Positions 36,324 to 46,029 are shown, counted from the stretch's first letter. The stretch is DNA of 64,000 nucleotides from an uncultured Paracoccaceae bacterium (GCA_947493145.1 CANLPZ010000002.1:643364-707363); one strand, 5' to 3'. Notes: a model not told the origin generated them from the letters alone. Numbers and translations: made by a program.

Positions 36324-36791
36324 ATGCGCTGTCCATTTTGCGGAAACGTAGACACTCAAGTTAAAGATTCACGACCAGCCGAGGACCATGTGGCGATCCG
36401 TCGTCGTCGGTTTTGTCCTGCATGTGGCGGTCGTTTTACCACCTATGAACGGGTTCAATTGCGCGATCTGGTCGTTGTGAAATCAAACGGCAAACGCGAA
36501 GAATTTGATCGTACAAAATTGGAACGTTCAATCCGGATTGCCTTGCAGAAACGTCCGGTTGAAATGGAACGTATGGACCAAATGATTTCGGGCATTGTGC
36601 GTCGTCTTGAAAGTATGGGCGACACGGATATCCAGTCAGGCACCATTGGTGAAATTGTTATGGAAAGCCTCGCACGGATCGATACCGTGGCTTATGTGCG
36701 CTTTGCGTCTGTTTATAAAAACTTCCAAGCGGCTGATGATTTCGAAAGCTTTGTTTCGGAACTGCGCCCTGACGTGAAACCGGAAGAGTGA
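36324..36791 (+). CDS. nrdR: Transcriptional regulator NrdR
   Basis: 155 residues. An N-terminal zinc ribbon (CPFCG at residue 3 and [13 protein letters not shown] at about 31) is followed by an ATP-cone domain ([20 protein letters not shown]). NrdR senses ATP and dATP and represses ribonucleotide reductase genes. Its stop overlaps the ribD GTG start by four bases, so nrdR-ribD is one translational unit, a pairing common across bacteria. Confidence 0.96.
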   Translation: MRCPFCGNVDTQVKDSRPAEDHVAIRRRRFCPACGGRFTTYERVQLRDLVVVKSNGKREEFDRTKLERSIRIALQKRPVEMERMDQMISGIVRRLESMGDTDIQSGTIGEIVMESLARIDTVAYVRFASVYKNFQAADDFESFVSELRPDVKPEE

Positions 36792-37885
36792 ACCAAAACA
36801 CCGATCACCGATTTATGTCTTTGGCTCTGACGTTGGGACGTCGGGGCCAAGGTCGTGTTTGGCCGAACCCATCCGTGGGTTGCGTGCTGGTCAAAGAGGG
36901 CCGGATCGTCGGACGCGGATGGACCCAAGATGGCGGGCGTCCCCATGCGGAAGTCGTGGCCTTGGCGCAAGCGGGGGAGGCGGCGAAAGGTGCGACAGCT
37001 TATGTCACATTAGAACCTTGTTCCCATACTGGAAAAACACCCCCATGTGCGACGGCATTGATCAAAGCGGGCGTTGCGCGCGTGGTTGCCGCACTCGAAG
37101 ACAGCGACCCGCGGGTTTCAGGGCGCGGTTTTGACATGTTGCGGTCCGCAGGGATCGATGTGACAACTGGCATTTTAGCCGAAAAAGCGGCCTACGATCT
37201 GGCCGGATTTTTTCTCAAAACCGAAGAAAACCGTCCTTTGTTGACACTCAAACTGGCAACCAGCTTTGATGGGCGGATCGCCACAGCCAACGGCGACAGC
37301 CAATGGATCACAGGAGCAGAGGCCCGTCGAGCCGTTCACATGCAACGTGCACGTCATGATGCGGTGTTGATTGGCGCGGGGACGGCGCGAACCGATGATC
37401 CGTCTCTGACAGTGCGCGATTTGGGCGTTACGCGACAGCCGGTCCGTGTGGTTGCTTCGCGCTTGCTGGACATTCCTTTAAACGGAAAGCTTGCGACGAC
37501 CGTGGGTGATATCCCTGTTTGGATTTGTCATGATCCCGCCGCTGATCCCATGTTGATCGATGCGTGGTCGGGGATGGGGGCGAAACTGTTACCGGTTAAC
37601 GTGACAAACGGACATCTTGATCCGACTGCGATGCTGAATGCCTTGGCCGCGCAGGGATTAACACGTGTTTATTGCGAAGGTGGGGGAACGTTGGCCGCGT
37701 CTTTGTTATCCGCAGACCGTGTGGATCGGTTGATCCACTTTTCCGCAGGAACCGCAATAGGCGCCGAAGGTTTGCCCGCTCTTGGGGCCATGGGTCTGTC
37801 AAAGCTCGCAACCGCCCCGCGGTTCAAACGTCAGTCTTCGCGTGTTGTCGGTGAGGATGTGATGACCGAATGGATACGTCACTAA
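36788..37885 (+). CDS. ribD: Bifunctional riboflavin deaminase-reductase RibD
   Basis: 365 residues from GTG 36788. The deaminase domain at the N-terminus has the zinc motif HAEVVAL and [11 protein letters not shown]; the reductase domain from about residue 145 includes [20 protein letters not shown] and the C-terminal [12 protein letters not shown]. It converts the GTP cyclohydrolase II product to 5-amino-6-ribitylamino-uracil phosphate. It is physically split from ribE-ribB-ribH by the capsule genes, which run on the opposite strand. Its end overlaps kpsC by four bases. Confidence 0.95.
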   Translation: MNQNTDHRFMSLALTLGRRGQGRVWPNPSVGCVLVKEGRIVGRGWTQDGGRPHAEVVALAQAGEAAKGATAYVTLEPCSHTGKTPPCATALIKAGVARVVAALEDSDPRVSGRGFDMLRSAGIDVTTGILAEKAAYDLAGFFLKTEENRPLLTLKLATSFDGRIATANGDSQWITGAEARRAVHMQRARHDAVLIGAGTARTDDPSLTVRDLGVTRQPVRVVASRLLDIPLNGKLATTVGDIPVWICHDPAADPMLIDAWSGMGAKLLPVNVTNGHLDPTAMLNALAAQGLTRVYCEGGGTLAASLLSADRVDRLIHFSAGTAIGAEGLPALGAMGLSKLATAPRFKRQSSRVVGEDVMTEWIRH

Positions 37886-39903
37886 CGCCAAAGCCCAGCA
37901 TAACCTGCAAATGCACCTTGAAGCTTTGCCAACATACGGTTCGCGCGTGTTGGGCGGGGGATATCGCCTTGTTCAATGCGGTCTAATACAACTTCGACGG
38001 GGCAGGGCAGTTTGGTTTTGGGGTCAAAATACCGTGGATAATCGATCAAAACCGCATGGACCAATGCCGCAATTGTGACGTCTGTGCCGCGACGTGGGAT
38101 CGGGATCGCGCGGTCATCAGTTAAGCCCCATCCAGAATAGAACGGCGACCCGAGACAAGTGACACGTTTGTCACGGATCAACGCCTCGAACCCTAACAAC
38201 GAGGTCATGGTCCAGACATCCTCGACAGCGTCGATCAATAGCATTGGATCGGCGTTGTCTGCAATCACATCGGCAAATTCCAAGGCTATTTCAGGCGCGA
38301 TTTTGCCGTCGCGCAGCCCGCGTTCCACGTCTGGGTGCGGTTTATAGATGATAACAGCCGCTGGGTTTGCGGCGCGGGTCGCCTTTAGCAAGTCGAGGTT
38401 GGTTTTGACCTCTGTGCTGCCTTTAAGGATTGATGCATCGTCTTCGACCTGACCTGGGACAAGAATTCGCCGACCTTCTGGCAACTCAAGCGATGTGTCA
38501 GCGTTCAGGTTGTATTTCGACACACCCGACGCGACAATCCGGTCGCGTAAACGGCGCGCGCGGTCCAGCTGTGCGTCACTTAGCCCGCTGGAGGCCGCGA
38601 TGCGTGTTTCCAACCGGCTCGGCTGACTGGGATCATAGTAGATCCCCATGTCATCCAAAACCAAGGACATCGGCGGAATGAGATCAGCCCCCAATCCTTT
38701 GGACCGAATAAACCCATCTTCGACACGAACAGCGCCGGCCGTGGATAGGGCAGGGGTCATTTTATTGGCCCAGACCATATGGCGCCCATGATCTGTTGGC
38801 TGTTCATCGTCCTTGGCAAACTTGACCGGCGCGTAGCGGCCAAAGACCGATTGCATGGGCTTGCGTTTCCACAGGCGCATGCCGTGTGCGGTCCATCCTT
38901 GATGATCGTCGCGCCAAGATCGCGCCTGCGCTTCAAGTGTATCAATTGCTGTTTCTAATTCGCACAGGCGGTCGCGATAGGGATCGTACCATTTGGGATA
39001 AAGGATCATCGCCGCCGCAAATAATTGCGCTTTCGTCAATCGGCGTTGGCGGCGATCCAGTGGTTTGCGATCATCTGTAAGCCCCCATCCCATATAAAAC
39101 GGCTGACCAAAAACAATGGGTTTGTGCCCGCATTGTATGGCTTCGAACCCCAATTGCGACGACACCGTATAGATGGCGGTTGCGCCGTCGAATAACGCCC
39201 ATGGTGAAACGGCGCGGTCGAACAAGGTAATATTGCCGTTTTCGATTGATGCGTCGAAATACCCGTCACGGTGACCTGCGGCCGTTTCGGGGTGGGTTTT
39301 TACAATGATCCTTGCGCGTGGATGTTCTTCTTGTGCGTAATACAGCATCTCTTTGAACGTGTTGCTGTCCGCACCAGAGGCTTTGATTGATGCATCACCG
39401 CGCGTTTGATCGATGACCAATACAAACCCTGGTTTTGGGACCTCGGCCATTGGATCAAAGGCGTTGTATTTCGATAGATGCGCCGTTTGAATACGAGTCA
39501 TCGCGGCCTTTGCACGGTTCAACAGGACCGTGTCGTCCAGCGGATGTTCCGCAAGGATTTTTTCCAGATCAGATCGCGTTGAGGGATCAAAGTGAACGCC
39601 TGATGTGTCTAAATGCAATCCAATCGGCAGGTCGCCATCTCGACCGGTCAATACAGACCTTAAAAACGCATCTTCGACACGTAAAATCGGGCTATCTGTG
39701 CGTTCTGCGATTGCTTCGCCGCGCGGCGATGTTGGGGAATGCCCCCACACGCCGACCATATCGCCATCCGATGGTTTGCCAAGTTTGATGTCGTATCCCG
39801 CAAGGTCCAGAATACGGCGCGTGCGCCGTTGGGTCAGGAACCCCCCGTTGTAAACATAAAGCCGCCGCGGGGTTTCCCCAGCGACGGCCGCGCGTTGATC
39901 CAT
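37882..39903 (-). CDS. kpsC: Capsule polysaccharide beta-Kdo transferase KpsC-like
   Basis: 673 residues from ATG 39903 (a GTG lies three codons earlier). Two homologous halves are visible: each has a VED(A/G)F(L/I)RS segment (about residues 75 and 395) and a PFY(M/S)GWGLTDDR segment (about 270 and 590). KpsC is a double-domain retaining beta-Kdo transferase that builds the poly-Kdo linker on the capsule lipid anchor. It forms a minus-strand group with the Wza/KpsD-like lipoprotein and KpsS. No KpsM, KpsT or KpsE gene is present here. Confidence 0.92.
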   Translation of the reverse strand: MDQRAAVAGETPRRLYVYNGGFLTQRRTRRILDLAGYDIKLGKPSDGDMVGVWGHSPTSPRGEAIAERTDSPILRVEDAFLRSVLTGRDGDLPIGLHLDTSGVHFDPSTRSDLEKILAEHPLDDTVLLNRAKAAMTRIQTAHLSKYNAFDPMAEVPKPGFVLVIDQTRGDASIKASGADSNTFKEMLYYAQEEHPRARIIVKTHPETAAGHRDGYFDASIENGNITLFDRAVSPWALFDGATAIYTVSSQLGFEAIQCGHKPIVFGQPFYMGWGLTDDRKPLDRRQRRLTKAQLFAAAMILYPKWYDPYRDRLCELETAIDTLEAQARSWRDDHQGWTAHGMRLWKRKPMQSVFGRYAPVKFAKDDEQPTDHGRHMVWANKMTPALSTAGAVRVEDGFIRSKGLGADLIPPMSLVLDDMGIYYDPSQPSRLETRIAASSGLSDAQLDRARRLRDRIVASGVSKYNLNADTSLELPEGRRILVPGQVEDDASILKGSTEVKTNLDLLKATRAANPAAVIIYKPHPDVERGLRDGKIAPEIALEFADVIADNADPMLLIDAVEDVWTMTSLLGFEALIRDKRVTCLGSPFYSGWGLTDDRAIPIPRRGTDVTIAALVHAVLIDYPRYFDPKTKLPCPVEVVLDRIEQGDIPRPTRANRMLAKLQGAFAGYAGLWR

Positions 39904-39917
39904 CCCACGCACGTAAT

Positions 39918-41066
39918 TTATTGGCTAAAACCGTCAGTCGCCAACGTTGCGGCGGAGCTGAGCGAACCCAAAGATCCTGTCAAAGCAGAGACAGTTTTGT
40001 TCCATGTCACAATCGGTGCTTCGGTGACGTACACAAGGTCCTCGTCGCGGATCGCAAAGTCACGCGCCAAAAACAACCCGTTTGGCTGTGTCAGGTCCAA
40101 AACATAAGCCACACGTTGCGTGCCAACCAAATCGTTGCGCCCCATAATCTGACGGGCAATCGCTTCGGGTTCATTGCGAAGCACAAACACACCGGTCGGG
40201 TCAGCCAACGTTGAACTTAGACCACCAACTTGCGCGATCGCTTCGATCGCAGAAATCGTTTGGCTTTCAAAGGTTAGGCGGCTTTGTTGACCTGTTGCGC
40301 CAAGCGCTGTGAAGCTGCGCGTGTCTTGTTCGACAATGATACGGTCACCACCGCGAAGGGCGATATCATGTCCGGGGTGGTCGTAAAGTTCGTTAAACCA
40401 AACTGATCCAGAATGTTTTCCGCGCACAACAGTGACTTTCGCGATTTCTGGACGGGTTGAAACACCACCAGAGCGCGCAAGCATTTGTGCCAAGGTACGT
40501 GTTGGGCGTTCGATTGCATAAACGCCTTGGGCGCCAACAGCACCAACCACAGAAACTGTTGCGCCGTCACCGGCGATGCGGCGCACCTGCACCTGTGGGT
40601 CAGGGGTTTGGTCGCTAAGTTTGTTTGTAATGATCCGGCGAATTGCTTCTGGCGAATTTCCAGCGGCTTTGATCCGGCCCGCATATGGCACGAAAATGAA
40701 TCCGGCGCCGTCCACTTGGACTTCTTCCAAAACGGTTGCGTTCTGACCGGCGGGAACCACAAGACCGTTGTCCGTGTTTTCCCAAATTGTCAGACCCAGC
40801 GTATCACCGGCGCGGATCGTATCGGATCCCACGACGCCAGCGTTGCGGAAGGCTTTGGAAAACCCAAGAGCAGGGGTGACAGACGCCGCGCGTGTCACAC
40901 GATCGTTGACAACAACAATGAATGAGTCGCCCTGTTGTTGGACCGATCCGGCAAAAATTTCTTTTTTGCTGGGGCCCGAACGGGGTAACAAGCTACAGGA
41001 CGCGACGAGCGATAACGCCGCCACAAGTGCGATGCCTTTAACAAGGCGTGAACCGTTGAGTTTCAC
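39918..41066 (-). CDS. Outer-membrane polysaccharide export lipoprotein (Wza/KpsD-like)
   Basis: 382 residues with a lipoprotein signal ending in LSLVASC (about residue 24). A Poly_export domain (DTLGLTIWENTDNGLVVPAG, about residue 100) is followed by SLBB-type repeats, including VSVVGAVGAQGVYAIERPTR. Such proteins form the outer-membrane channel for capsule or exopolysaccharide. It lies 14 nt upstream of kpsC and downstream of kpsS, all in one direction, so it is the likely exit pore for the KpsC/KpsS-linked polymer. Confidence 0.9.
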   Translation of the reverse strand: MKLNGSRLVKGIALVAALSLVASCSLLPRSGPSKKEIFAGSVQQQGDSFIVVVNDRVTRAASVTPALGFSKAFRNAGVVGSDTIRAGDTLGLTIWENTDNGLVVPAGQNATVLEEVQVDGAGFIFVPYAGRIKAAGNSPEAIRRIITNKLSDQTPDPQVQVRRIAGDGATVSVVGAVGAQGVYAIERPTRTLAQMLARSGGVSTRPEIAKVTVVRGKHSGSVWFNELYDHPGHDIALRGGDRIIVEQDTRSFTALGATGQQSRLTFESQTISAIEAIAQVGGLSSTLADPTGVFVLRNEPEAIARQIMGRNDLVGTQRVAYVLDLTQPNGLFLARDFAIRDEDLVYVTEAPIVTWNKTVSALTGSLGSLSSAATLATDGFSQ

Positions 41067-41161
41067 TGCTCTGGTCTCCTCGACCTATTATAACTGCCTC
41101 AGTTTTTTTCTTTAACCTACCGGAATCCGTGGGAAAAAGAAAGTACTAGACCTAGTGGTTG

Positions 41162-42457
41162 TTAGGATACGACACTCAACTGTTGCCTTGGTGTCGCGGT
41201 TCCAGAGGCCAACGCATCATACGGATCTTCGTGTGAAAGCATCAAATCGACGACCTGCCGCATAAGGGTGCGACGCCCCCTTGCAGAGTAAAACCCACCA
41301 GCGACTTGACTGGTTTCCAGCAAAAACCGGCGATAGTCTTTGTATGCTGCGCGATCTGGTCGCGACGGTTGCGCGAAAAATTCTGGCAGGGCTTGGGTCG
41401 AAACGAATTCCGGTTTGTTATAAACGGCCGCGCCAAATACCTTTAGCGGAATGCCGCGAAACAGAACCTGTTGAGCCGCTGTTGAATTCACGGTGATCGC
41501 GGTACGGGTGTCACGCAAAAGCTGCGCCATTTTCCCGCCACGCACATAGTGAACACGGCCCTTTAACCCGTATTTGGCCGTCAACGCGCGCAGGGCACGA
41601 CGCATATTGGTTCGGCCATTTTCCAGGGGATGCGCTTTGAACACCAAATGATGGTGCGCAGGCGCGCCATCGGCAAAGCCTTTCATCACCACGTCCAAGA
41701 ATTCCTGCATCTGCGAAAACGGGCTGTGCATTTGAAAGCTGCTGTCGTGTTCAAGCTGTAACAACACAAGGTGATACGGAAACCCGCCATGTTTGATCCG
41801 CAGGGTCGCGAGTTTTCGGTTGATGGTAATGGCAGGCATCAACATTAAGCGTTTGAAATAAAGCTGAAATTCTTTCGCCACGGGAAGTTCACGATGGCGT
41901 TTGAAATTGCGGTAATCGCCGTTTCGAAACATCACGAACCAATGATAAAGTGCGCCATAAAAAATGTGCTGGCGCATATCACCCCACACGGGTGGCGCTG
42001 GCGGAATTTCGGGATCAGTCGCTTCCAAAGCTTTTTGCATCTGCCCAACAGACATGTTCATCAGCCGTGAATTGCCATTCGTCCCATCGCGTTCGTACGT
42101 CACCCAATAGGGGCGCATGTAGCCCTCTTCGAACACATGAACCGTCAGGCCTATTTCCTTGGCGGTTTTGACGGCATCAGCGTGAATGCCCCGCGTATCA
42201 CCGTAAAGAACGATGTCGGTCACTGATTTTTCCGCGCACAACGATTGGAAATAGCTTGGCCAATCGGCTTGGGTGCCTGTGTAAGGAATATAGGATTTTG
42301 GTTGAAACCAAAACGCGCGATCGCCTGCATTGAAACCAACACGCCATGTTTCACAACCCGCGGACCGCAGCATACGGCCCAAGCGGTTGAAAAACGGCCC
42401 ATGGGGTCCCTGAAGGAACAAAAACACGCGTTGGTTTGTCGGAAGGGCGGAATTCAT
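41162..42457 (-). CDS. kpsS: Capsule polysaccharide Kdo transferase KpsS-like
   Basis: 431 residues from ATG 42457; a GTG three codons upstream is possible. Family stretches include RVFLFLQGPHGPFFNRLGRM at the N-terminus, the VFEEGYMRPYWVTYE segment at about residue 110 and the C-terminal SKDxx-like donor site region VNSTAAQQVLFRGIPL. KpsS adds the first beta-Kdo to phosphatidylglycerol, the step before KpsC. It heads the three-gene capsule group; 95 nt separate it from the export lipoprotein. Confidence 0.9.
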   Translation of the reverse strand: MNSALPTNQRVFLFLQGPHGPFFNRLGRMLRSAGCETWRVGFNAGDRAFWFQPKSYIPYTGTQADWPSYFQSLCAEKSVTDIVLYGDTRGIHADAVKTAKEIGLTVHVFEEGYMRPYWVTYERDGTNGNSRLMNMSVGQMQKALEATDPEIPPAPPVWGDMRQHIFYGALYHWFVMFRNGDYRNFKRHRELPVAKEFQLYFKRLMLMPAITINRKLATLRIKHGGFPYHLVLLQLEHDSSFQMHSPFSQMQEFLDVVMKGFADGAPAHHHLVFKAHPLENGRTNMRRALRALTAKYGLKGRVHYVRGGKMAQLLRDTRTAITVNSTAAQQVLFRGIPLKVFGAAVYNKPEFVSTQALPEFFAQPSRPDRAAYKDYRRFLLETSQVAGGFYSARGRRTLMRQVVDLMLSHEDPYDALASGTATPRQQLSVVS

Positions 42458-42663
42458 AAAGGTCACTGTTACTCTGGTTCACTCAAAATATAGAAATACT
42501 GTGCCTAGGATGCACGGAGTTTGGGCGAAATTATGTCAGATTGCCGGAAATTTTGGGCGGTGTGTCAAAAAACCCCATATTCCACAGTGGTCAAATGGGG
42601 TGCTTTTGCTTGTGACGGTTGAGCCAAAGCGGTAGGGATGGCGTGAATTAAAGGAAATACCTC

Positions 42664-43251
42664 ATGTTTACAGGAATTGTCACGGACGTCGGCGAGATTG
42701 TGGAATTGGAACAGCGCGGCGACCTGCGTGCGCGGATAAAAACAAACTATAATCCGGCAACAATCGATATCGGGGCCTCTATTGCCTGTGAAGGCGTGTG
42801 TTTGACCGTTGTCGAATTGGGGCCAGATTGGTTTGACATGGAAATTAGCGCCGAAACGGTTTCCAAAACGAACCTTGGATCGTGGAACGTGGGAAGAAAA
42901 ATCAATCTGGAACGTGCGCTGAAGGTCGGTGATGAACTGGGTGGACATATTGTGTCTGGCCATGTGGATGGGTTGGCCGAAGTCATTGCGATGTCGGACG
43001 ATGGGGACAGTACCCGTGTGACCCTGCGGGCACCGACCGAATTGGCCCGATTTATCGCGCCTAAAGGTTCTGTTGCGTTGAATGGGACAAGCCTGACAGT
43101 CAATGATGTTGATGGGTGTGAATTTGGTATCAATTTCATTCCTCATACCAAATCTGTCACAACATGGGGCGACGCGAAGGTTGGCGATTTGATCAATCTT
43201 GAAATCGATACGATGGCACGTTACGTCGCCCGCTTGGCCGATTTTGCATGA
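42664..43251 (+). CDS. ribE: Riboflavin synthase alpha chain
   Basis: 195 residues made of two lumazine-binding repeats: MFTGIVTDVGEIVELE at residue 1 with LTVVELGPDWF, and GGHIVSGHVDGLAEVI at about 98 with LTVNDVDGCEFGINFIPHT. It dismutates 6,7-dimethyl-8-ribityllumazine to riboflavin. No FMN riboswitch was found upstream. Its stop overlaps the next gene by four bases (ATGA). Confidence 0.95.
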   Translation: MFTGIVTDVGEIVELEQRGDLRARIKTNYNPATIDIGASIACEGVCLTVVELGPDWFDMEISAETVSKTNLGSWNVGRKINLERALKVGDELGGHIVSGHVDGLAEVIAMSDDGDSTRVTLRAPTELARFIAPKGSVALNGTSLTVNDVDGCEFGINFIPHTKSVTTWGDAKVGDLINLEIDTMARYVARLADFA

Positions 43252-43826
43252 CCCACGGCATCGGGCATAATCAGGGGCCGACAATGGAACGCGGTCACGC
43301 CTACCGCAAATTTTGCTGGACGAAGGCAAAACGCGATTTGGTCCCGACATTGCCGCTGACGATCATCAAAATGCGGATCGCACGTGCCAAAGAATTGGGT
43401 CTGGATTACAAAACCTATGCGGGGGTTCGCACGACATCGGGTCGTGATCTGGTGGCGTTTTTATATTCGTCAAACGCACTTCGTTTAACGCGCCACGTGG
43501 TTCAAATTAACGACACCCAAGCCGCGCATATTCAGGCGGTTCAAAATTGTGGAAAGCTTGCCATGGTACATGCGCCGCTGGATGCCAAAATCGTTGCCGA
43601 TCAAAATATGTGTTTGGATGCGGTTACGCCAGCCCCTTCGCTGATGGACAGTTGGTCCGCAACGGGCAACAAAATCACGCAGTTTCTACGCGACCAAAAC
43701 GTACCTCGGGCTGGTGTTTTGATTGTTGGCGAAACCGCGTTGGAACGCGAATGGTCCGCCGCCGGCAAAACCGCGGGTTTCGTTACGTCGGATCAAGTGT
43801 TTGCGCAACCATCCTCTGGAAATTGA
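43248..43826 (+). CDS. Protein of unknown function with GIGHNQGP motif, inside the riboflavin operon
   Basis: 192 residues. It starts with GIGHNQGPTMERGHAYRKFC; the GHNQGP motif recurs at the N-termini of several uncharacterised alphaproteobacterial proteins. A mixed alpha/beta body follows, with a helix-rich basic part (about 25-50), an INDTQAAHIQAVQ segment and a C-terminal VLIVGETALEREWSAAGKTA that faintly resembles the last motif of HAD enzymes. No signal peptide or membrane span. It overlaps ribE by four bases and ends 15 bases before the ribB GTG option, so it is embedded in the operon. I do not know its function. Confidence 0.75.
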   Translation: MTHGIGHNQGPTMERGHAYRKFCWTKAKRDLVPTLPLTIIKMRIARAKELGLDYKTYAGVRTTSGRDLVAFLYSSNALRLTRHVVQINDTQAAHIQAVQNCGKLAMVHAPLDAKIVADQNMCLDAVTPAPSLMDSWSATGNKITQFLRDQNVPRAGVLIVGETALEREWSAAGKTAGFVTSDQVFAQPSSGN

Positions 43827-43877
43827 TACATCATTGATATAGTGTCTATCGCGACACCTCTAAACACGGACCTGACC

Positions 43878-45014
43878 ATGCCAAGTGATCTGCAATACGA
43901 AAACGCCGGACCAGTAGAAGAAGATTGGAAAGACGCGATTTCCTCTGTCGAAGAAATCATCGACGATGCGCGAAACGGGCGCATGTTTATTCTGGTGGAT
44001 CACGAAGATCGCGAAAACGAAGGCGATTTGGTGATCCCTGCGCAGATGGCGACGCCTGATGCGATCAATTTTATGGCGACACACGGGCGTGGTTTGATTT
44101 GTCTGTCGATGACGGGGGAGCGGATTGAAAGTCTTGGGCTGCCATTGATGTCATCGCAAAACTCGTCCCGTCACGAAACCAATTTTACCGTGTCAATTGA
44201 AGCCCGCGAAGGGGTCACAACGGGCATTTCTGCGGCGGATCGCGCCCGCACAATTGCGGTTGCGATTGATGGGAGCGCGACTGCGGCGGATATTGCGACA
44301 CCAGGGCATGTGTTCCCGTTGAAAGCGCGCGAAGGTGGCGTTTTGGTGCGCGCGGGGCATACAGAAGCCGCCGTCGACGTGTCGCGTTTGGCAGGTTTGA
44401 ACCCGTCTGGTGTGATCTGCGAAATTATGAACGAAGACGGCAGCATGTCGCGTTTGCCGGAACTTGTGGCCTTTGCCCAAAAACATGGTCTTAAAATCGG
44501 TACCATTAGCGATTTGATCAAATACCGTCGTCGCAACGACAGTTTGGTCAAAGTCCGCTCCGAAGAAAAAATTACCTCCGAATTTGGCGGGGACTGGACG
44601 CTTCGGATCTATACGGACGAAACCGAAGGCGCGGAACATATCGTGTTAATCAAAGGCGATATTACCACGCCAGAACCGGTAATGGTGCGCATGCATGCGT
44701 TGGACCCGATGTTGGACATGGTTGGTATTGGTCCAAAAGGGCGCGCTGATGAATTTTCAGATGCAATGCGTATGGTTGACGAACATGGCCGCGGTGTTTT
44801 GGTGCTGTTGCGCGATGTGCATATGAAACTTGCCGCTGACGCCGAAGTGTCCCCGCAAACCCTGCGCCAATACGGTTTGGGGGCGCAAATCCTGTCGTCG
44901 CTCGGGCTTTCAGAGCTTATTTTGATGACAAATTCCCCAACGCCAAAGGTCGTCGGCTTGGATGCTTACGGGCTTGAGATCGTTGGAACTCAGAAAATTT
45001 CGGAGATCGGATAA
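43878..45014 (+). CDS. ribB: 3,4-dihydroxy-2-butanone 4-phosphate synthase with degenerate GTP cyclohydrolase II-like domain
   Basis: 378 residues from ATG 43878 (a GTG at 43842 would add 12). The RibB domain at about 1-215 has the acidic active-site motif LVDHEDRENEGDLV and the THGRGLICL and ARAGHTEA-like segments. The C-terminal half is RibA-like in layout (VVDEHGRGVLVLLRD-type stretch, LRQYGLGAQILSSLG, LMTNSPT) but all three zinc-binding cysteines of GTP cyclohydrolase II are absent and the loop that holds them reads HALDPMLDMVGIG. So only the RibB reaction (ribulose 5-phosphate to DHBP) is expected. The ribH start overlaps its stop (TAATG). Confidence 0.93.
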   Translation: MPSDLQYENAGPVEEDWKDAISSVEEIIDDARNGRMFILVDHEDRENEGDLVIPAQMATPDAINFMATHGRGLICLSMTGERIESLGLPLMSSQNSSRHETNFTVSIEAREGVTTGISAADRARTIAVAIDGSATAADIATPGHVFPLKAREGGVLVRAGHTEAAVDVSRLAGLNPSGVICEIMNEDGSMSRLPELVAFAQKHGLKIGTISDLIKYRRRNDSLVKVRSEEKITSEFGGDWTLRIYTDETEGAEHIVLIKGDITTPEPVMVRMHALDPMLDMVGIGPKGRADEFSDAMRMVDEHGRGVLVLLRDVHMKLAADAEVSPQTLRQYGLGAQILSSLGLSELILMTNSPTPKVVGLDAYGLEIVGTQKISEIG

Positions 45015-45565
45015 TGGCTGCAAACGAACAACATTATGTCTTGCCGACACCAAAGATGGAAAAACCAACAAAGGTTTTGATCGTTGTGTCCCCATATTAC
45101 AAAGACATTGCTGACAATATGGTTGCCGGCGCAAAGGCAGAGATCGACGCGGCGGGTGCGACGTGGGATCTTATCGAAGTCCCCGGTGCATTAGAAATTC
45201 CAACGGCTGTGGGAATTGCGGAACGGACGTCAAACTTTGACGGCTATGTTGCGCTGGGCTGCGTCATTCGTGGCGAAACCACGCATTATGAAACTGTGTG
45301 CAACGACAGCAGCCGCGCGTTGCAATTGTTGGGGCTACAGGGCCTGTGCATTGGGAATGCAATCTTAACGGTTGAAAACCGCAAACAAGCCGAAGTTCGC
45401 GCCGATCCAAAGGATCAAAATAAAGGGGCAGGGGCGGCGGCTGCGGCCTTGCATCTGATCGCGTTGAGCCGTAAGTGGCAGCAAAGCGGCAGTGTTGGGT
45501 TTAAATCCAGCGATGAATATCAAATTGCCGCATCGGACATCGGCAAAGGCACACCCACAGCATGA
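45014..45565 (+). CDS. ribH: 6,7-dimethyl-8-ribityllumazine synthase
   Basis: 183 residues. The family motifs PGALEIPTAVG at about residue 56 and GCVIRGETTHYETVCND at about 88 (with the catalytic histidine) are intact; the C-terminal part has GAGAAAAALHLIAL. It condenses DHBP with the RibD product after dephosphorylation. Overlaps with ribB (one base) and nusB (four bases) show coupled translation. Confidence 0.95.
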   Translation: MAANEQHYVLPTPKMEKPTKVLIVVSPYYKDIADNMVAGAKAEIDAAGATWDLIEVPGALEIPTAVGIAERTSNFDGYVALGCVIRGETTHYETVCNDSSRALQLLGLQGLCIGNAILTVENRKQAEVRADPKDQNKGAGAAAAALHLIALSRKWQQSGSVGFKSSDEYQIAASDIGKGTPTA

Positions 45566-46029
45566 CCCTTTCTGGGAACCAAAAACGGAAAATGAAATCG
45601 GCAGCACGGCTTTATGCGGTGCAGGCATTGTTTCAGATGGAAACCTCTGGTCAGACTGTTGACCAAACCATTGTGGAATTTGAGGACCACCGTTTTGGCG
45701 CCCAGTACGAAGGCGACGAAATGCAAGAAGGCGATACTACGCTGTTTCGTCAAATCATGCGCGACGCTGTGAATTTACAAGCGCCCATTGACCAATTGAC
45801 TGACCGTGCTTTGGTCGCAAAATGGCCGATTGCACGGATCGATCCAACTTTGCGTGCGTTATTTCGCGCCGCAGGTGCCGAATTGATGGATAAATCCACA
45901 CCGCCAAAAGTGGTTATCGTCGAATACGTCGATGTCGCTGTCGCGTTTTTCCCAGACGGCCGAGAATCGAAATTCGTGAACGCCGTTTTGGATTTCATGG
46001 CGCGGGATGCACAGCCAGAAGCGTTTTAA
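45562..46029 (+). CDS. nusB: Transcription antitermination factor NusB
   Basis: 155 residues, helical throughout, with the family features ARLYAVQALFQMETSG at the N-terminus and the C-terminal PPKVVIVEYVDVAVAFFPD followed by KFVNAVLDFMAR. NusB with NusE binds boxA RNA in rRNA antitermination. It closes the rib operon in the frequent ribH-nusB order. After its stop there is no gene for about 350 bases. Confidence 0.94.
   Translation: MTLSGNQKRKMKSAARLYAVQALFQMETSGQTVDQTIVEFEDHRFGAQYEGDEMQEGDTTLFRQIMRDAVNLQAPIDQLTDRALVAKWPIARIDPTLRALFRAAGAELMDKSTPPKVVIVEYVDVAVAFFPDGRESKFVNAVLDFMARDAQPEAF

Noticed and set aside
42467..42663. FMN riboswitch upstream of ribE.
   Set aside because: The conserved RFN core sequences were not found; only a small CCCCAT/ATGGGG hairpin is present.
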